From: Ralstonia mannitolilytica
Lineage (GTDB): Bacteria > Pseudomonadota > Gammaproteobacteria > Burkholderiales > Burkholderiaceae
Direction of reading: 5' to 3'
Assembly (NCBI RefSeq): GCF_905397375.1
Contig: NZ_CAJPVG010000011.1
Span: forward strand, 91,226-155,225
DNA length: 64,000 bases
Below the pieces are notes generated by a model. It did not search any database, was not told the DNA's origin, and was given only the letters and a program-made list of their open reading frames with translations. The position numbers were made by a program, and so were the translations under genes. Below, one piece after another: positions 1-9,220 of the stretch (position 1 is its first letter; every line of letters begins with the position of its first letter).

Positions 1-2
1 AC

Positions 3-218
3 AAGCTGTCGCCGCTGGTCGACCGTCCTGAGCTGAGTCCGCGCGAGAGCGAAGTGCTGCGCTGTTGCCTTGCCGGCATGTCGGTGACGGACATTGCCGA
101 GAAGTTCGCGCGCAGCATCAAGACGATCAGCTCGCAGAAGCAGTCGGCCTACCGCAAGCTGGGCATCCAGAACGACACCGAGCTCTTCAAGATCAAGCAC
201 GAGGTCCAAGGCCAGTGA
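3..218 (+). CDS. LuxR/NarL-type response regulator, C-terminal part
   Basis: The last 71 codons of a regulator whose start lies before the window. The visible part is a complete LuxR-type helix-turn-helix: the LSPRESEVLRCCLAG motif, then a recognition helix around SIKTISSQKQSAYRKLG and a closing LFK. Such domains follow a receiver domain in two-component response regulators; that receiver is not visible here, so a receiver is inferred from the family. It ends with TGA shortly before a convergent MarR gene. Confidence 0.85.
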   Translation, partial: KLSPLVDRPELSPRESEVLRCCLAGMSVTDIAEKFARSIKTISSQKQSAYRKLGIQNDTELFKIKHEVQGQ

Positions 219-341
219 GCGCACCGCCCGTGCGGGCCTGCGCAGCCTGGCGCAGGCGCTGACCGGCGCCGGCATCGCTGTCGCGCGCCGCGCGGTGCAC
301 GCGGGCGTGCCGATCGGCCGACCGGCCCCGCGGCGTCCCGC

Positions 342-830
342 TCAAGCGTTGTGGAGCACCCGCAGCAGCAGGTTCTCCAGCTGCTTCACCTCGGCCTGCG
401 AGAAGCCCCGCAGCAGGTGATTGAGCACGTCGATGATCAAGGGCTGGATTTCGGGGTACAGCGCGCGGCCCTGCTCGGTGAGCGAGACCACGACCGAACG
501 CCGATCGGCGTCGCTCGGGGCGCGCTTGACGATGTTTTTCTTCTCGAGCCGGTCGATGAGCCGGGTCATCGCGCCTGGATCGTAGTGCAGCAGCCGTGAC
601 AGCTCGGCCGGGGTGCTGGCCAGGTCTTCGGCCAGGTAGACGACCACGGTCCACTGCGCCGCCGTCAGGTCCAGCGATGCGAGGGCACTGTCGATATGCG
701 TGACCAGCGCATGCCGGACCCGATGCACGAGTCGGCCCACGTTGTTTTCCCGGTCCATGCTGTCAAGCTGGTAGGCGCCACCGGTGGCGCCACCTGCGGC
801 AGCCTCAGGTGTCTGTACGTCGATGTTCAT
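342..830 (-). CDS. MarR-family transcriptional regulator
   Basis: 162 aa, normal MarR length. The winged helix-turn-helix lies at about residues 55-120: helices around STPAELSRLLHYDPGAMTRLIDRL, then the wing with the family DxxR-type motif DADRR at about 107-111. MarR proteins act as dimers and are usually released from DNA by small phenolic ligands. It is divergent from the downstream SDR gene, with about 300 bp between them, so it may regulate that gene; this is inference. The first 20 residues are Ala/Gly-rich and less certain; a later start at the Met of SMDRENN is possible. Confidence 0.88.
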   Translation of the reverse strand: MNIDVQTPEAAAGGATGGAYQLDSMDRENNVGRLVHRVRHALVTHIDSALASLDLTAAQWTVVVYLAEDLASTPAELSRLLHYDPGAMTRLIDRLEKKNIVKRAPSDADRRSVVVSLTEQGRALYPEIQPLIIDVLNHLLRGFSQAEVKQLENLLLRVLHNA

Positions 831-1127
831 GGTGGTGCTCCCCGTTCTGCCGGTGATCCGGCTTGTAAGGCTTGCCGTCCGTGCCCTGCCTGTCTGCGCG
901 TTCGCGCGGGCGTGCTTCGTTGCACACTAATCGTCGCTTGCCCAGGCCGTCAAGCCGGGATCGACACCAACGCTCATCATCAAATCTGGTTGGATACCGC
1001 TGCAAAACGATTGCGGCTGCCCGGGGGTGGGGTGGTTCGTATCATGCTTGAAACGTCGCGGCTGCGCGTGGGTTGTCCGAAGTGGCGCGGCGTGCCTGTC
1101 CTCGTCCATCTTCCTGTTTTCAACGCC
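831..1127. other. Intergenic region between divergent MarR and SDR genes
   Basis: About 300 bp separating a leftward MarR gene from a rightward SDR gene. It should hold both promoters and any MarR operator. I see no ORF with coding character and no clear perfect palindrome. An upstream in-frame extension of the SDR across this stretch shows no family similarity. Confidence 0.5.
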
Positions 1128-1916
1128 ATGAACCTCCACCTTCAGAACAAGCTCGCTCTCGTATCCGGGTCCACCAAGGGCATCGGTCATGCCATCGCTG
1201 TAGCACTCGCGTCAGAGGGCGCCCGCGTGATCGTCAACGGGCGCACCGAGGCCTCCGTCGCCGATGCCATTGCACGCCTGCAGGCCGAGGTGCCCGGCGC
1301 GCAGGTCGAGGCGTTTGCCGGCGATCTGTCCAACCCGCTGCAGGCCGACGCGCTGGTGGGGCGCTTTCCGAAGGTCGACATCCTCGTCAACAACCTCGGC
1401 ATCTTCGATCCGAAGCCGTTCGAAGAGATCGACGACGCCGAATGGCTGCGCTTCTTCAACGTCAACGTGATGAGCGGCGTGCGGCTGTCGCGCGCATACC
1501 TGCCCGCCATGCGTGCGCAGGATTGGGGCCGCATCGTCTTCATCAGCAGCGAAAGCGGCGTGCAGATTCCGGCCGAGATGGTCCATTACGGCGTGACCAA
1601 GACCGCGCTGCTGGGCCTCTCACGCGGACTGGCCGAGCTGTGCGCCGGCACCAACGTCACGGTGAATGCCGTGCTGCCGGGGCCCACGCGTTCCGAAGGC
1701 GTGGACGAATTCGTCGGGAAGCTCTCGGGCGGGCAGAGCTTCGAGGCGTTCGAGAAGACGTTCTTCGAGACCGCGCGGCCGACCTCGCTCATCAAGCGCT
1801 TTGCGACGACGCAGGAAGTCGCCAACCTCGTGGCCTATGTGGCAAGCCCGTTGTCCTCGGCGACCACGGGCGCTGCGCTGCGCGTCGATGGCGGCGTGGT
1901 CAAGTCGGCGTTCTAG
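1128..1916 (+). CDS. Short-chain dehydrogenase/reductase (SDR)
   Basis: 262 aa, the classical SDR size. The NAD(P)-binding glycine motif is SGSTKGIG at about residues 13-20, the structural NNLG is at about 88-91, a serine cluster lies at 140-143, and the catalytic YxxxK is Y154-K158. SDRs are cytosolic NAD(P)H-dependent oxidoreductases; the substrate cannot be read from sequence. The chosen ATG gives the normal N-terminus about 10 residues before the glycine motif, whereas the frame stays open far upstream without family features. The neighbouring divergent MarR gene suggests induction by a small molecule. Confidence 0.92.
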   Translation: MNLHLQNKLALVSGSTKGIGHAIAVALASEGARVIVNGRTEASVADAIARLQAEVPGAQVEAFAGDLSNPLQADALVGRFPKVDILVNNLGIFDPKPFEEIDDAEWLRFFNVNVMSGVRLSRAYLPAMRAQDWGRIVFISSESGVQIPAEMVHYGVTKTALLGLSRGLAELCAGTNVTVNAVLPGPTRSEGVDEFVGKLSGGQSFEAFEKTFFETARPTSLIKRFATTQEVANLVAYVASPLSSATTGAALRVDGGVVKSAF

Positions 1917-2007
1917 GCACCGCGTCGGGCTGCATGCCGGGCCGCAAATGTTGCAATCGGCCGCGCGACCGCCACAATGCATCTTCGAGCAGCTTTTGAG
2001 GGTCCGG

Positions 2008-4785
2008 ATGGAGCGCAGACACGCGGTGAAGGGTGATTGGCAGGGTTGGGAGGGTTGGCAACGGCATTGCGTGGCGTGGCTCGCAACAGCCGCGTTGGGC
2101 ATGTTGGGGGCGAGCGCATGCGCGCAGCCGGTGGCTTCAGCTTCCGAACCCGCCCCGCATATCGCGGTGTACTACGGCCGCGATGTGCCCGTGCCGGAAT
2201 TGCAGGCGTTCGACTGGGTGGTGTTGGACCCGGCCAGCGCGGGTGACTTCAACCCCAAGCAGCCGTCGCCCACGCAATGGCTTGCGCGGGTCGACCTCCT
2301 GCCGCTGGCCGACGCAATGCGCGCCGCCGGCGCCCCGGACAGCGTTGTCGACACCGTCTTTGCGCCGCTGCTCGCGCAGGGCTACCACGGCTTCCTGCTG
2401 GATGGGCTCGACCGCCTCCAACGCTCCGCACCCGACGCCGGGCAAGCCGTGGCGGCGCTCGCGCAAGCGCTGCACCGGCGTGCACCGCACGCGAGGCTGC
2501 TGGCCGGGGGCACTGCGTGGCTGGATCAGATTGCGCCACAACTGGCGGGCGTGGTGACGCCAGGCCTGGTGCGTGAGCGTGCCGATGGCAGCGACGCGCT
2601 GCGCGATGTGGCGCCCGATGCGCGCGCCGCCCGCATTGCAACGCTGCGCAGCATCGCCGAGCAGTACCACCTGCCTGCGCTCGCGCTCGACTACTGCCCG
2701 AGCTATTCGCGCACCTGCCTGCGCGAGACCGCCAACGTTGCCCGCGCGGCCGGCGTGTCGAGCTATGCCACCACGCCGGGAGCAGACGCGGTCGGCATCG
2801 GCCGGCTCGAAGTGATGCCGCGTCGCGTGCTACTGGTCGAGCCGCAAGCGCCGGACACGAGCGCCAACACGCAGCCTTCGGTGCTGTATCTGGCCATGCC
2901 GCTGAACTATCTCGGCTACCGCGTCGAAGTGGCGGACGCCAACAAGCCCCTGCCGACCCTGACGCCGGACCGCTACGCGGGCGTCGTCACGTGGTTCGAT
3001 ACCAATGCCCCGCGCCCCGGCGCCTGGGCCGCCTGGCTCAAGCGGACCATCGGCGCCGGCATCCGGGTGGCGATGTTCAACCGCTTCGGCATGACGCTGG
3101 ATGCCGCCATGGCCCAGACGCTCGGCCTGAAGACGGTGCCCGGTGCGCCGGCCGAAGCGATCTCGGTGGTGTCCCGCGACCCGATGGTCGGTTTCGAGCT
3201 GCAGCCGCACCCCGACCGGCGCCTGGCCGTGGGCGTGCAGGTCGACCCGGAGGTGCCGGGCATGCAATCGCTGCTGCGCCTGTCGGCCGGCAGCTATGTC
3301 TACGATGGGGCGGCCATCACGCCATGGGGCGGTTATGTGCTGCAGCCGTTCGGCGTCTTCCGCATGCCCGACGTGGATCAGGCGCGATGGGTGATCCAGC
3401 CGCTCGATTTCCTGCGGCGTGCGCTCGCGCTGCCCGCCATGCCCGTGCCCGACACCACCACCGAGAACGGCCGCCGCCTGATGACCGTGCATATCGACGG
3501 CGACGGGTTTGCCTCGCGCACCGAGTTTCCGCCGGGCGAGTTTTCGGGCCAGGCGCTGCTGCGCGAGATCCTGGCGCGCTACAAGGTGCCGACCACCGTG
3601 TCGGTCATCGAAGGGGAGGTGGCGGCCGACGGCATCTATCCGAAGCTCACGCCGCAGCTCGAGCCCATCGCACGCAGCCTCTTTGCGCAGCCGTATGTCG
3701 AGCTGGCCAGCCACACGTTCTCGCATCCGTTCAACTGGCTGCGCGTGGCGAATCCGCTCGAGCCGGGCGCCACCGCCACGGCCTCGGGCGCGGATGTCTT
3801 CACGCTCAACATCCCAAACTACCGGTTCGACCTGGACCGCGAGATTGCCGGCTCCATCAGCTACATCAACCGCCGTCTGGCGCCGGCGGACAAACGCGTC
3901 AAGGTGCTGCTCTGGAGCGGAAACGGGCAGGTGCCGCCCATCGCCGTGCAAAAGGCCAACGAGGCCGGCGTGCTGAACATGAACGGCGGCGACACCTACA
4001 TCACGCGCTCCAACCCGAGCTGGACGGCGGTGGCGCCACTGGGTGTGGACAAGGGCAACGGCCTGTTCCAGGTGTTCGCGCCGCAGCAGAACGAGAACGT
4101 CTACACCAACCTCTGGCACGGCCCGTACTACGGCTTTGCGCGCGCCATCGAGACGTACGAGCTGACCGACACGCCCTACCGATTCAAGCCGATCGGCATT
4201 TACTACCACATGTATTCAGGCACCAAGCTCGCCTCGCTGAATGCATTGCGCCAGGTGTACGACTGGGCGCTCGGGCAGCCGGTCATGCCGGTCTACGCGT
4301 CGGACTACATCCGCAAGGTGCTGGATTTCCGCGCGTTTTCCATCGCGCGGGACGGCGACGCCTGGGTCGTGCGCGGAGTGGGCGACCTGCGTACCGTGCG
4401 CTGGACCGGTACCGGCACGCCGCGTCTGTCCGACGCACGCGACGTGGCAGGCTATCGGCCTGGCCCGGGCGGCACGTATATCCACCTGGCCAGCGGTTCG
4501 GCGCGGTTCACGATCAGCGGCGCACCGGAGGCGCTGCCCTACGTGCGCGAGGCCAACGGCCGCCTGTCCAACTGGCAACGCGCGGCCGATGGCCGCTCGG
4601 TGGCGGTCGACGTGGCCGGTTATACGCGCCCGTTCATCCGCTTTGCCAACGCCGGGGGCTGCCGCGCGAGCGTGGACGGGCGGGACGCCGGCAGCGCGCC
4701 CGGCCCCGACTGGCGGATCGATCTCGGCCCGGGCCATGCCGCCGCGCCGAAACCCCAGCACGTGGAGCTGCACTGCGGCGGTTGA
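2008..4785 (+). CDS. PelA-like glycoside hydrolase / polysaccharide deacetylase
   Basis: 925 aa. A hydrophobic export or anchor segment at about residues 20-40 is followed by a GH114/TM1410-like barrel (about 50-280; IAVYYGRDVPVPEL, then WVVLDP), a middle flavodoxin/amidotransferase-like region, and a polysaccharide deacetylase domain. The deacetylase has the metal motif HIDGDG (about 495-500) and SHTFSHP (about 568-574, with H569 and H573), matching the DxD plus HxxxHP arrangement of PelA. PelA is a periplasmic enzyme that cleaves and deacetylates the Pel exopolysaccharide. Length and domain order match PelA, but no other pel genes flank it, so an orphan role on another amino-sugar polymer is possible. 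Start uncertain within about 10 codons. Confidence 0.8.
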   Translation: MERRHAVKGDWQGWEGWQRHCVAWLATAALGMLGASACAQPVASASEPAPHIAVYYGRDVPVPELQAFDWVVLDPASAGDFNPKQPSPTQWLARVDLLPLADAMRAAGAPDSVVDTVFAPLLAQGYHGFLLDGLDRLQRSAPDAGQAVAALAQALHRRAPHARLLAGGTAWLDQIAPQLAGVVTPGLVRERADGSDALRDVAPDARAARIATLRSIAEQYHLPALALDYCPSYSRTCLRETANVARAAGVSSYATTPGADAVGIGRLEVMPRRVLLVEPQAPDTSANTQPSVLYLAMPLNYLGYRVEVADANKPLPTLTPDRYAGVVTWFDTNAPRPGAWAAWLKRTIGAGIRVAMFNRFGMTLDAAMAQTLGLKTVPGAPAEAISVVSRDPMVGFELQPHPDRRLAVGVQVDPEVPGMQSLLRLSAGSYVYDGAAITPWGGYVLQPFGVFRMPDVDQARWVIQPLDFLRRALALPAMPVPDTTTENGRRLMTVHIDGDGFASRTEFPPGEFSGQALLREILARYKVPTTVSVIEGEVAADGIYPKLTPQLEPIARSLFAQPYVELASHTFSHPFNWLRVANPLEPGATATASGADVFTLNIPNYRFDLDREIAGSISYINRRLAPADKRVKVLLWSGNGQVPPIAVQKANEAGVLNMNGGDTYITRSNPSWTAVAPLGVDKGNGLFQVFAPQQNENVYTNLWHGPYYGFARAIETYELTDTPYRFKPIGIYYHMYSGTKLASLNALRQVYDWALGQPVMPVYASDYIRKVLDFRAFSIARDGDAWVVRGVGDLRTVRWTGTGTPRLSDARDVAGYRPGPGGTYIHLASGSARFTISGAPEALPYVREANGRLSNWQRAADGRSVAVDVAGYTRPFIRFANAGGCRASVDGRDAGSAPGPDWRIDLGPGHAAAPKPQHVELHCGG

Positions 4786-4916
4786 CGGTGCGCAGCCGTC
4801 GCCGATGACCGCCCTCGGGTAGCAAAGCTCAACAAAGCGCAAAGAAAACGTTTGCGCTCAAGCTTTTCCTCGTTGATCCGTTGTTAACCCGACTGACGAT
4901 CCCGAGGAAAAACAAC

Positions 4917-6905
4917 ATGCGAGCGTCTGCGCCCCTGTCTGCGTCTTCACAACCCGCCGCGAGCCTCGGCACCCGGCTGGCCCTCATCGGCCTGGCCGCG
5001 CTGGTGCTGGTCTTCGGCTTGTTCGCGTTTGCGATTTCGCAATCGAGCCTGCGTACGCTGGAGGCCAATGCGCAGTCGGCCATGCACGACCAGGAAGCCG
5101 CCATGCGCGACATGATCGGCCTGTTCGACGGCACCATGCGCACGGAAGCCGACCGCTTCCTGACGGCGTTCGCCGATGCCGCGCCCGGCCCGTACAGCGT
5201 CGATCCTGCCCAGACCGTGGAGATCGCCGGCAAGCCCACGCCCACGTTCAGGAGCGGCGACACGGTGCTGAACCTGAACTTCTCGGTGCCGGACAAGTTC
5301 TTCGCACGCACGGGGGGCACGATCGCCACCGTCTTTGCGCGCACGGGCGACGATTTCGTCCGCGTGACCACCTCGCTGAAAAAGGAAAACGGGGAGCGCG
5401 CCATCGGTACACTGCTCGACCGGGCACACCCGAGCTACAAGGCGCTGATGGCCGGCGAGCCGTTCCGCGGCCTGGCGTGGCTGTTTGGCGTGCCTTACAT
5501 GAGCAAGTACGAGCCGGTGCGCGACGCCTCGGGCAAGGTCATCGGCGCGCTGTACGTGGGTGTGGACGTGCGCTCGGAACTGGCGCTGCTCAAGGACAAG
5601 ATCCGCGCGCACGGGATCGGCAAGACGGGCGGCTACTTCGTCATCGACGGCAAGCCCGGCGCCGACCAGGGCAAGGTGCTCATCGACCGCAACCAGGCCC
5701 GCGAAGGCAAGAACCTGATCGACGTGAAGGACGCCGCCGGCCTGGCCTGGGTGCGCGAGATGATCGAGCGCAAGGAAGGCACGCTGCGCCATACGCTGCC
5801 CGATACCGAAGGCGGGCCCGCGCGCGAGCGCTTCACCGTCTTCACGCAGTATCCGGACTGGAAGCTGGTGATCGCCGGCACGGCGTATGTGGACGAGCTT
5901 GAAGCCGACCTCATCTCGGCGCGCAACCGGTTCCTGCTGCTCGGGCTGGCGCTGGGCGCGCTCCTCGCTGGCGGCCTCTACTGGATGTTGCGCCGCGCGG
6001 TAAGCGCGCCGCTGGCCGAAGTGGTGAACGTGGCCCAGCGCGTGGCCGCCGGCGACCTCACACACCGCCTGCCCACCGCGCGCCGCGACGAAATCGGCCA
6101 ATTGATGCGCGCCATCAACGGCGTGGGCGATGGCCTGACGGGCATCGTCGACAAGGTGCGCGCGAGCGCCTCCACCATCGCCTCGAGCACCGGCCAGATC
6201 GCCGCTGGCAATGCGGATCTCTCCGCCCGCACCGAAGCCCAGGCCGGCAACCTCGAGCGCACGGCCTCCAGCATCGAAGAACTGGCCGCCACCGTACGCC
6301 AGAACGCCGACAGCGCCCAGCATGCCCACGACATGGTGCAAGCCGCCAGCGAAGCGGCGCGCATGGGCGGGCAGACGGTGGAGCGGCTGGTCGGCACCAT
6401 GTCGGGCATTCACGCCACAGCGCAGAAGATTGCCGACATCACCGGCATCATCGACGGCATTGCCTTCCAGACCAACATCCTGGCGCTCAACGCCGCGGTC
6501 GAAGCGGCCCGCGCAGGCGAGCAGGGCCGCGGCTTCGCGGTGGTGGCTGGCGAAGTGCGCAGCCTCGCGCAGCGCAGCGCGGCCGCCGCCAAGGAGATCA
6601 AGGCGCTCATCAACCGCTCGGTCGAGGAAGTGCAATCGGGTAACGAGGCTGCCCGCGGCGCCGGCGAAGCGATGCAGGACATCGTCACGCGCGTCGAGCG
6701 CATTACCGGCCTGATGGGCGAGATCAGCCATGCCTCGCGCGAGCAGTCTCAGGGCATTGAAGAGGTCAACCGCGCCGTGACGTCGATGGACGAGGTGACG
6801 CAGCAGAACGCAGCGCTGGTGGAGGAGGCCGCCGCCGCCGCGGAAAGCCTGCGCCAGCAGGCGCAGGAGCTGCGCGGCGCGGTGGACGTGTTCCGCCTTG
6901 CCTGA
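4917..6905 (+). CDS. Methyl-accepting chemotaxis protein with periplasmic Cache domain
   Basis: 662 aa. First membrane helix at about residues 20-42, a large periplasmic Cache (Cache3/Cache2-like) sensor at about 50-330, second helix at about 338-358, HAMP at about 360-412, then the cytoplasmic signalling coiled coil. The conserved hairpin tip (IAFQTNILALNAAVEAARAG) is at about 515-534, so it should couple to CheA/CheW. There is no C-terminal CheR-tethering pentapeptide; it ends VDVFRLA. The ATG is preceded by GAGGAA with 8-nt spacing, which decides the start over an upstream in-frame candidate. Ligand unknown. Confidence 0.95.
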   Translation: MRASAPLSASSQPAASLGTRLALIGLAALVLVFGLFAFAISQSSLRTLEANAQSAMHDQEAAMRDMIGLFDGTMRTEADRFLTAFADAAPGPYSVDPAQTVEIAGKPTPTFRSGDTVLNLNFSVPDKFFARTGGTIATVFARTGDDFVRVTTSLKKENGERAIGTLLDRAHPSYKALMAGEPFRGLAWLFGVPYMSKYEPVRDASGKVIGALYVGVDVRSELALLKDKIRAHGIGKTGGYFVIDGKPGADQGKVLIDRNQAREGKNLIDVKDAAGLAWVREMIERKEGTLRHTLPDTEGGPARERFTVFTQYPDWKLVIAGTAYVDELEADLISARNRFLLLGLALGALLAGGLYWMLRRAVSAPLAEVVNVAQRVAAGDLTHRLPTARRDEIGQLMRAINGVGDGLTGIVDKVRASASTIASSTGQIAAGNADLSARTEAQAGNLERTASSIEELAATVRQNADSAQHAHDMVQAASEAARMGGQTVERLVGTMSGIHATAQKIADITGIIDGIAFQTNILALNAAVEAARAGEQGRGFAVVAGEVRSLAQRSAAAAKEIKALINRSVEEVQSGNEAARGAGEAMQDIVTRVERITGLMGEISHASREQSQGIEEVNRAVTSMDEVTQQNAALVEEAAAAAESLRQQAQELRGAVDVFRLA

Positions 6906-7086
6906 AGCATAGGGTGGCGGCGTCTGTCACGTTGCGTTGCAATTAGCGAGAATCAGGCGCCCGATCGATGCAAACCTGTACGTGGCGGAACTGCAGCGCG
7001 GCAGGGGCGCTCGCAGCACGATATCCGCCGCTGTTTTTTGCAACAGAACGTGGCGGAAAGACGAACCCGCAAGCGCGCCACCGTTC

Positions 7087-7671
7087 ATGTCCACCGCAGA
7101 TTCCTCTTTCCATTCCGTCGTTGCCATCGACGATCACCCCATCGTCCTGGAATCCATTCACGCACTGCTGGCCGGCTCGCCGCACCTGCGTCTCGTAGCC
7201 ACTGCGGCGGATGGCGCCGAGGGTCTGCAGCTGATCCGGTCGGCGCGCCCCAAGCTCGCCATCGTCGACATCAACCTGCCGAGCCTCGACGGGCTTGAGC
7301 TCGTGCGGCGCGTGCGCGCCCAGCGGCACGACATCGGCCTGGTCGTCACGTCCGCTGACACGACGGGCCACGAGGCGCGGCTCGCGTTCCTCGCCGGGGC
7401 CAACGCCTATGTGCCGAAATCCGAAGCGACCTCCGTGCTGACCGCAGCGCTGCAGCTGGCCGCGCGCGGGTACCTGTCGTTCCCCCGTTCGGCCATCGGC
7501 GCGTCCGAAGGCTCGGGCCTCGATACGCTCACCAAACGCGAAATGCGCGTGAACCAGCTCCTAGCCGAGGGGTATCGGAACACGGAAATCGCCAGGCGCC
7601 TGGGCATCTCCCCGAAGACGGTGTCCACCTTCAAGCACCGGATTTCCCGCAAGATCGGACTGCCTGAGTGA
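7087..7671 (+). CDS. Orphan response regulator, receiver plus LuxR-type HTH
   Basis: 194 aa. The receiver has the acidic pair in AIDDHPIV (D15, D16) and a phospho-acceptor Asp in AIVDINLP (D61); a LuxR-type HTH begins at LTKREMRVNQLL (about 148). The protein stops right after the recognition helix (KIGLPE), shorter than BvgA/NarL relatives, which usually carry another 10-15 residues. No histidine kinase is adjacent, so its partner is unknown. The frame is open upstream; this start gives the canonical receiver N-terminus. A terminator-like hairpin follows within 30 bp. Confidence 0.88.
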   Translation: MSTADSSFHSVVAIDDHPIVLESIHALLAGSPHLRLVATAADGAEGLQLIRSARPKLAIVDINLPSLDGLELVRRVRAQRHDIGLVVTSADTTGHEARLAFLAGANAYVPKSEATSVLTAALQLAARGYLSFPRSAIGASEGSGLDTLTKREMRVNQLLAEGYRNTEIARRLGISPKTVSTFKHRISRKIGLPE

Positions 7672-7695
7672 GTGCTCCCAACGCTCAGCGCAGGC

Positions 7696-7728
7696 AAAAA
7701 AAAAGAGGCCGCGGGTCGGCGGCCTCTT
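7696..7728 (-). terminator. Hairpin terminator with U-tract on the minus strand
   Basis: Perfect 10-bp stem (7703-7712 with 7719-7728), 6-nt loop. The A-run at 7696-7704 gives a good U-tract on the minus strand. On the plus strand the hairpin still follows the response regulator stop but lacks a T-run, so its role there is less sure. Confidence 0.7.
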
Positions 7729-7857
7729 AAGGTCGATATGAAGCTGTGAAACTGTCATTCAAGCTTCGGCCGGAATCATAATCGAGAATTGCCGGCCCAT
7801 TAGACTTTATTTTTCATCGTTTTTTTGATTACATTGCGCATATTCTGGATTACAGAT

Positions 7858-7897
7858 CGTAAGGCATTGGATTTCACGCGTACAAGCGTGCCTTACG
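7858..7897. promoter_or_regulatory. Inverted repeat in the AT-rich porin upstream region
   Basis: Perfect 9-bp inverted repeat CGTAAGGCA / TGCCTTACG, arms at 7858-7866 and 7889-7897, with an inner CACGC/GCGTG pair. It sits about 170 bp before a porin gene in unusually AT-rich DNA (7729-8069) that otherwise holds no gene. It could be an operator or a structured 5' leader; the sequence does not decide. Confidence 0.35.
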
Positions 7898-8069
7898 GTT
7901 TGGCTTCAGACAATGTAAGGTATTGATTTCAAAGAAAAAAATTTGCGTATTAATTTCGGTTTCGTATTTACCACAGCGTGATCGCTTTCAGTATCGCCCC
8001 CATTCCTTCGGCATACATAATTGCCACCCATCGCAATTCCCCGCGATAGTGTTTTTCAAGGAAAACGAT

Positions 8070-9149
8070 ATGAAGATCAAGCTGTTTGCGGCCGCTGCTG
8101 CCGCTCTGGTTTCCGCCGGCGCGTTCGCTCAATCGAGCGTGACGATGTACGGTGTGGTTGATGCCGGCGTTGAGTGGGTGAACAAGGCGCCGGGTAATGG
8201 CGGTTCTCGCGGTGCCGTGCAGTCGGGCGGCTTGTCCGGTTCGCGCTGGGGCCTGCGCGGCGCTGAAGACCTGGGCGGCGGCCTGAAGGGCATCTTCAAC
8301 CTGGAAAGCGGTTTCAACCTGGACGACGGCAGGATGGGCCAGGGCGATCGCCTGTTCGGTCGTAACGCCTACGTCGGGCTGGAAGGCCAGTGGGGCCGAC
8401 TGACCCTGGGGCGCCAGCAGACCCTGCTGTATGACTTCGGCCTGCAGTACGACCCGATGGCCGTTTCGCGCTATTCGCTGGCTTCGCAGGATGTCGCCAT
8501 GGCGGGCCGCGCAGACAACGCGGTGAAATACGTCGGTACGTTCGCTGGCGTGACCGCGTCGGCGCTGTACTCGACGCGCAACGACGGCCAGGAGATCGCC
8601 GGCGCCAGCAAGCTGGGCCGCGAGTGGAGCCTGGGGCTGAATTACGCGATCGGCCCGTTCTCCGTGGGCGCCGTGTATGACCAGATGCGCGGGAACACGG
8701 ACGTGCCGGCCGCCTACGGCATCGTCTCCGACCTCAAGGTGCAACGCGCGACGATCGGCGGTACCTACGTGTACGGCCCGGCCAAGCTGTTTGCGGGTTA
8801 TCGCTGGCTCAACACGACGCACCCGCTGGCGTCCGAATCGGTGCTGCGTTCGAACCTGTACTGGCTGGGCGCCGGCTATCAGGCCACTCCGGCCCTGACG
8901 CTGACGGGTACGGCCTACTACCAGAACTTCAAGACCACCGGTGCAGGCAACCCGTGGCTGTTTGTCCTGAGCGGCGACTATGCGCTGTCCAAGCGCACCG
9001 ACGCTTACCTGAATCTCGCCTACGCCAAGAACAGCAGCAATGCAGCCTTGCCGCTGGGCGTGGCCGGCCTGGGCGACGTCTTCACCAGCACGGACGGCAG
9101 CAGCAACAACCAGATGGGCGCCATGGTTGGTATACGCCACAAGTTCTGA
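8070..9149 (+). CDS. Gram-negative porin, OmpC/beta-proteobacterial type
   Basis: 359 aa. Signal peptide of about 20 residues ending AGAFA before QSSVTMYGVVDAG, the standard mature N-terminus of trimeric beta-proteobacterial porins. Characteristic blocks follow: SRWGLRGAEDLGGGL, the LFGRNAYVGL strand, and the C-terminal GIRHKF ending in Phe, the BAM recognition signal. It forms a 16-strand outer-membrane channel for small hydrophilic solutes. The start is fixed by the signal peptide. A strong terminator follows. A second porin of the same family lies at 52,234. Confidence 0.95.
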   Translation: MKIKLFAAAAAALVSAGAFAQSSVTMYGVVDAGVEWVNKAPGNGGSRGAVQSGGLSGSRWGLRGAEDLGGGLKGIFNLESGFNLDDGRMGQGDRLFGRNAYVGLEGQWGRLTLGRQQTLLYDFGLQYDPMAVSRYSLASQDVAMAGRADNAVKYVGTFAGVTASALYSTRNDGQEIAGASKLGREWSLGLNYAIGPFSVGAVYDQMRGNTDVPAAYGIVSDLKVQRATIGGTYVYGPAKLFAGYRWLNTTHPLASESVLRSNLYWLGAGYQATPALTLTGTAYYQNFKTTGAGNPWLFVLSGDYALSKRTDAYLNLAYAKNSSNAALPLGVAGLGDVFTSTDGSSNNQMGAMVGIRHKF

Positions 9150-9170
9150 GTGCGCTTGATCGGCTTGAAA

Positions 9171-9199
9171 AAAAAACCCGGGCACTGCCCGGGTTTTTT
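9171..9199. terminator. Bidirectional rho-independent terminator
   Basis: Stem CCCGGGC/GCCCGGG (9177-9183, 9187-9193), 3-nt loop, flanked by A6 and T6. It lies between the rightward porin and a leftward ferritin-like gene and can serve both. Confidence 0.9.
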
Positions 9200-9220
9200 C
9201 TTTGGCGTCCGAATTGCCGA

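Noticed and set aside
696..1127. Upstream extension of the SDR frame by 144 codons
   Set aside because: Overlaps the MarR gene antisense, lacks SDR character and would displace the normal N-terminus.
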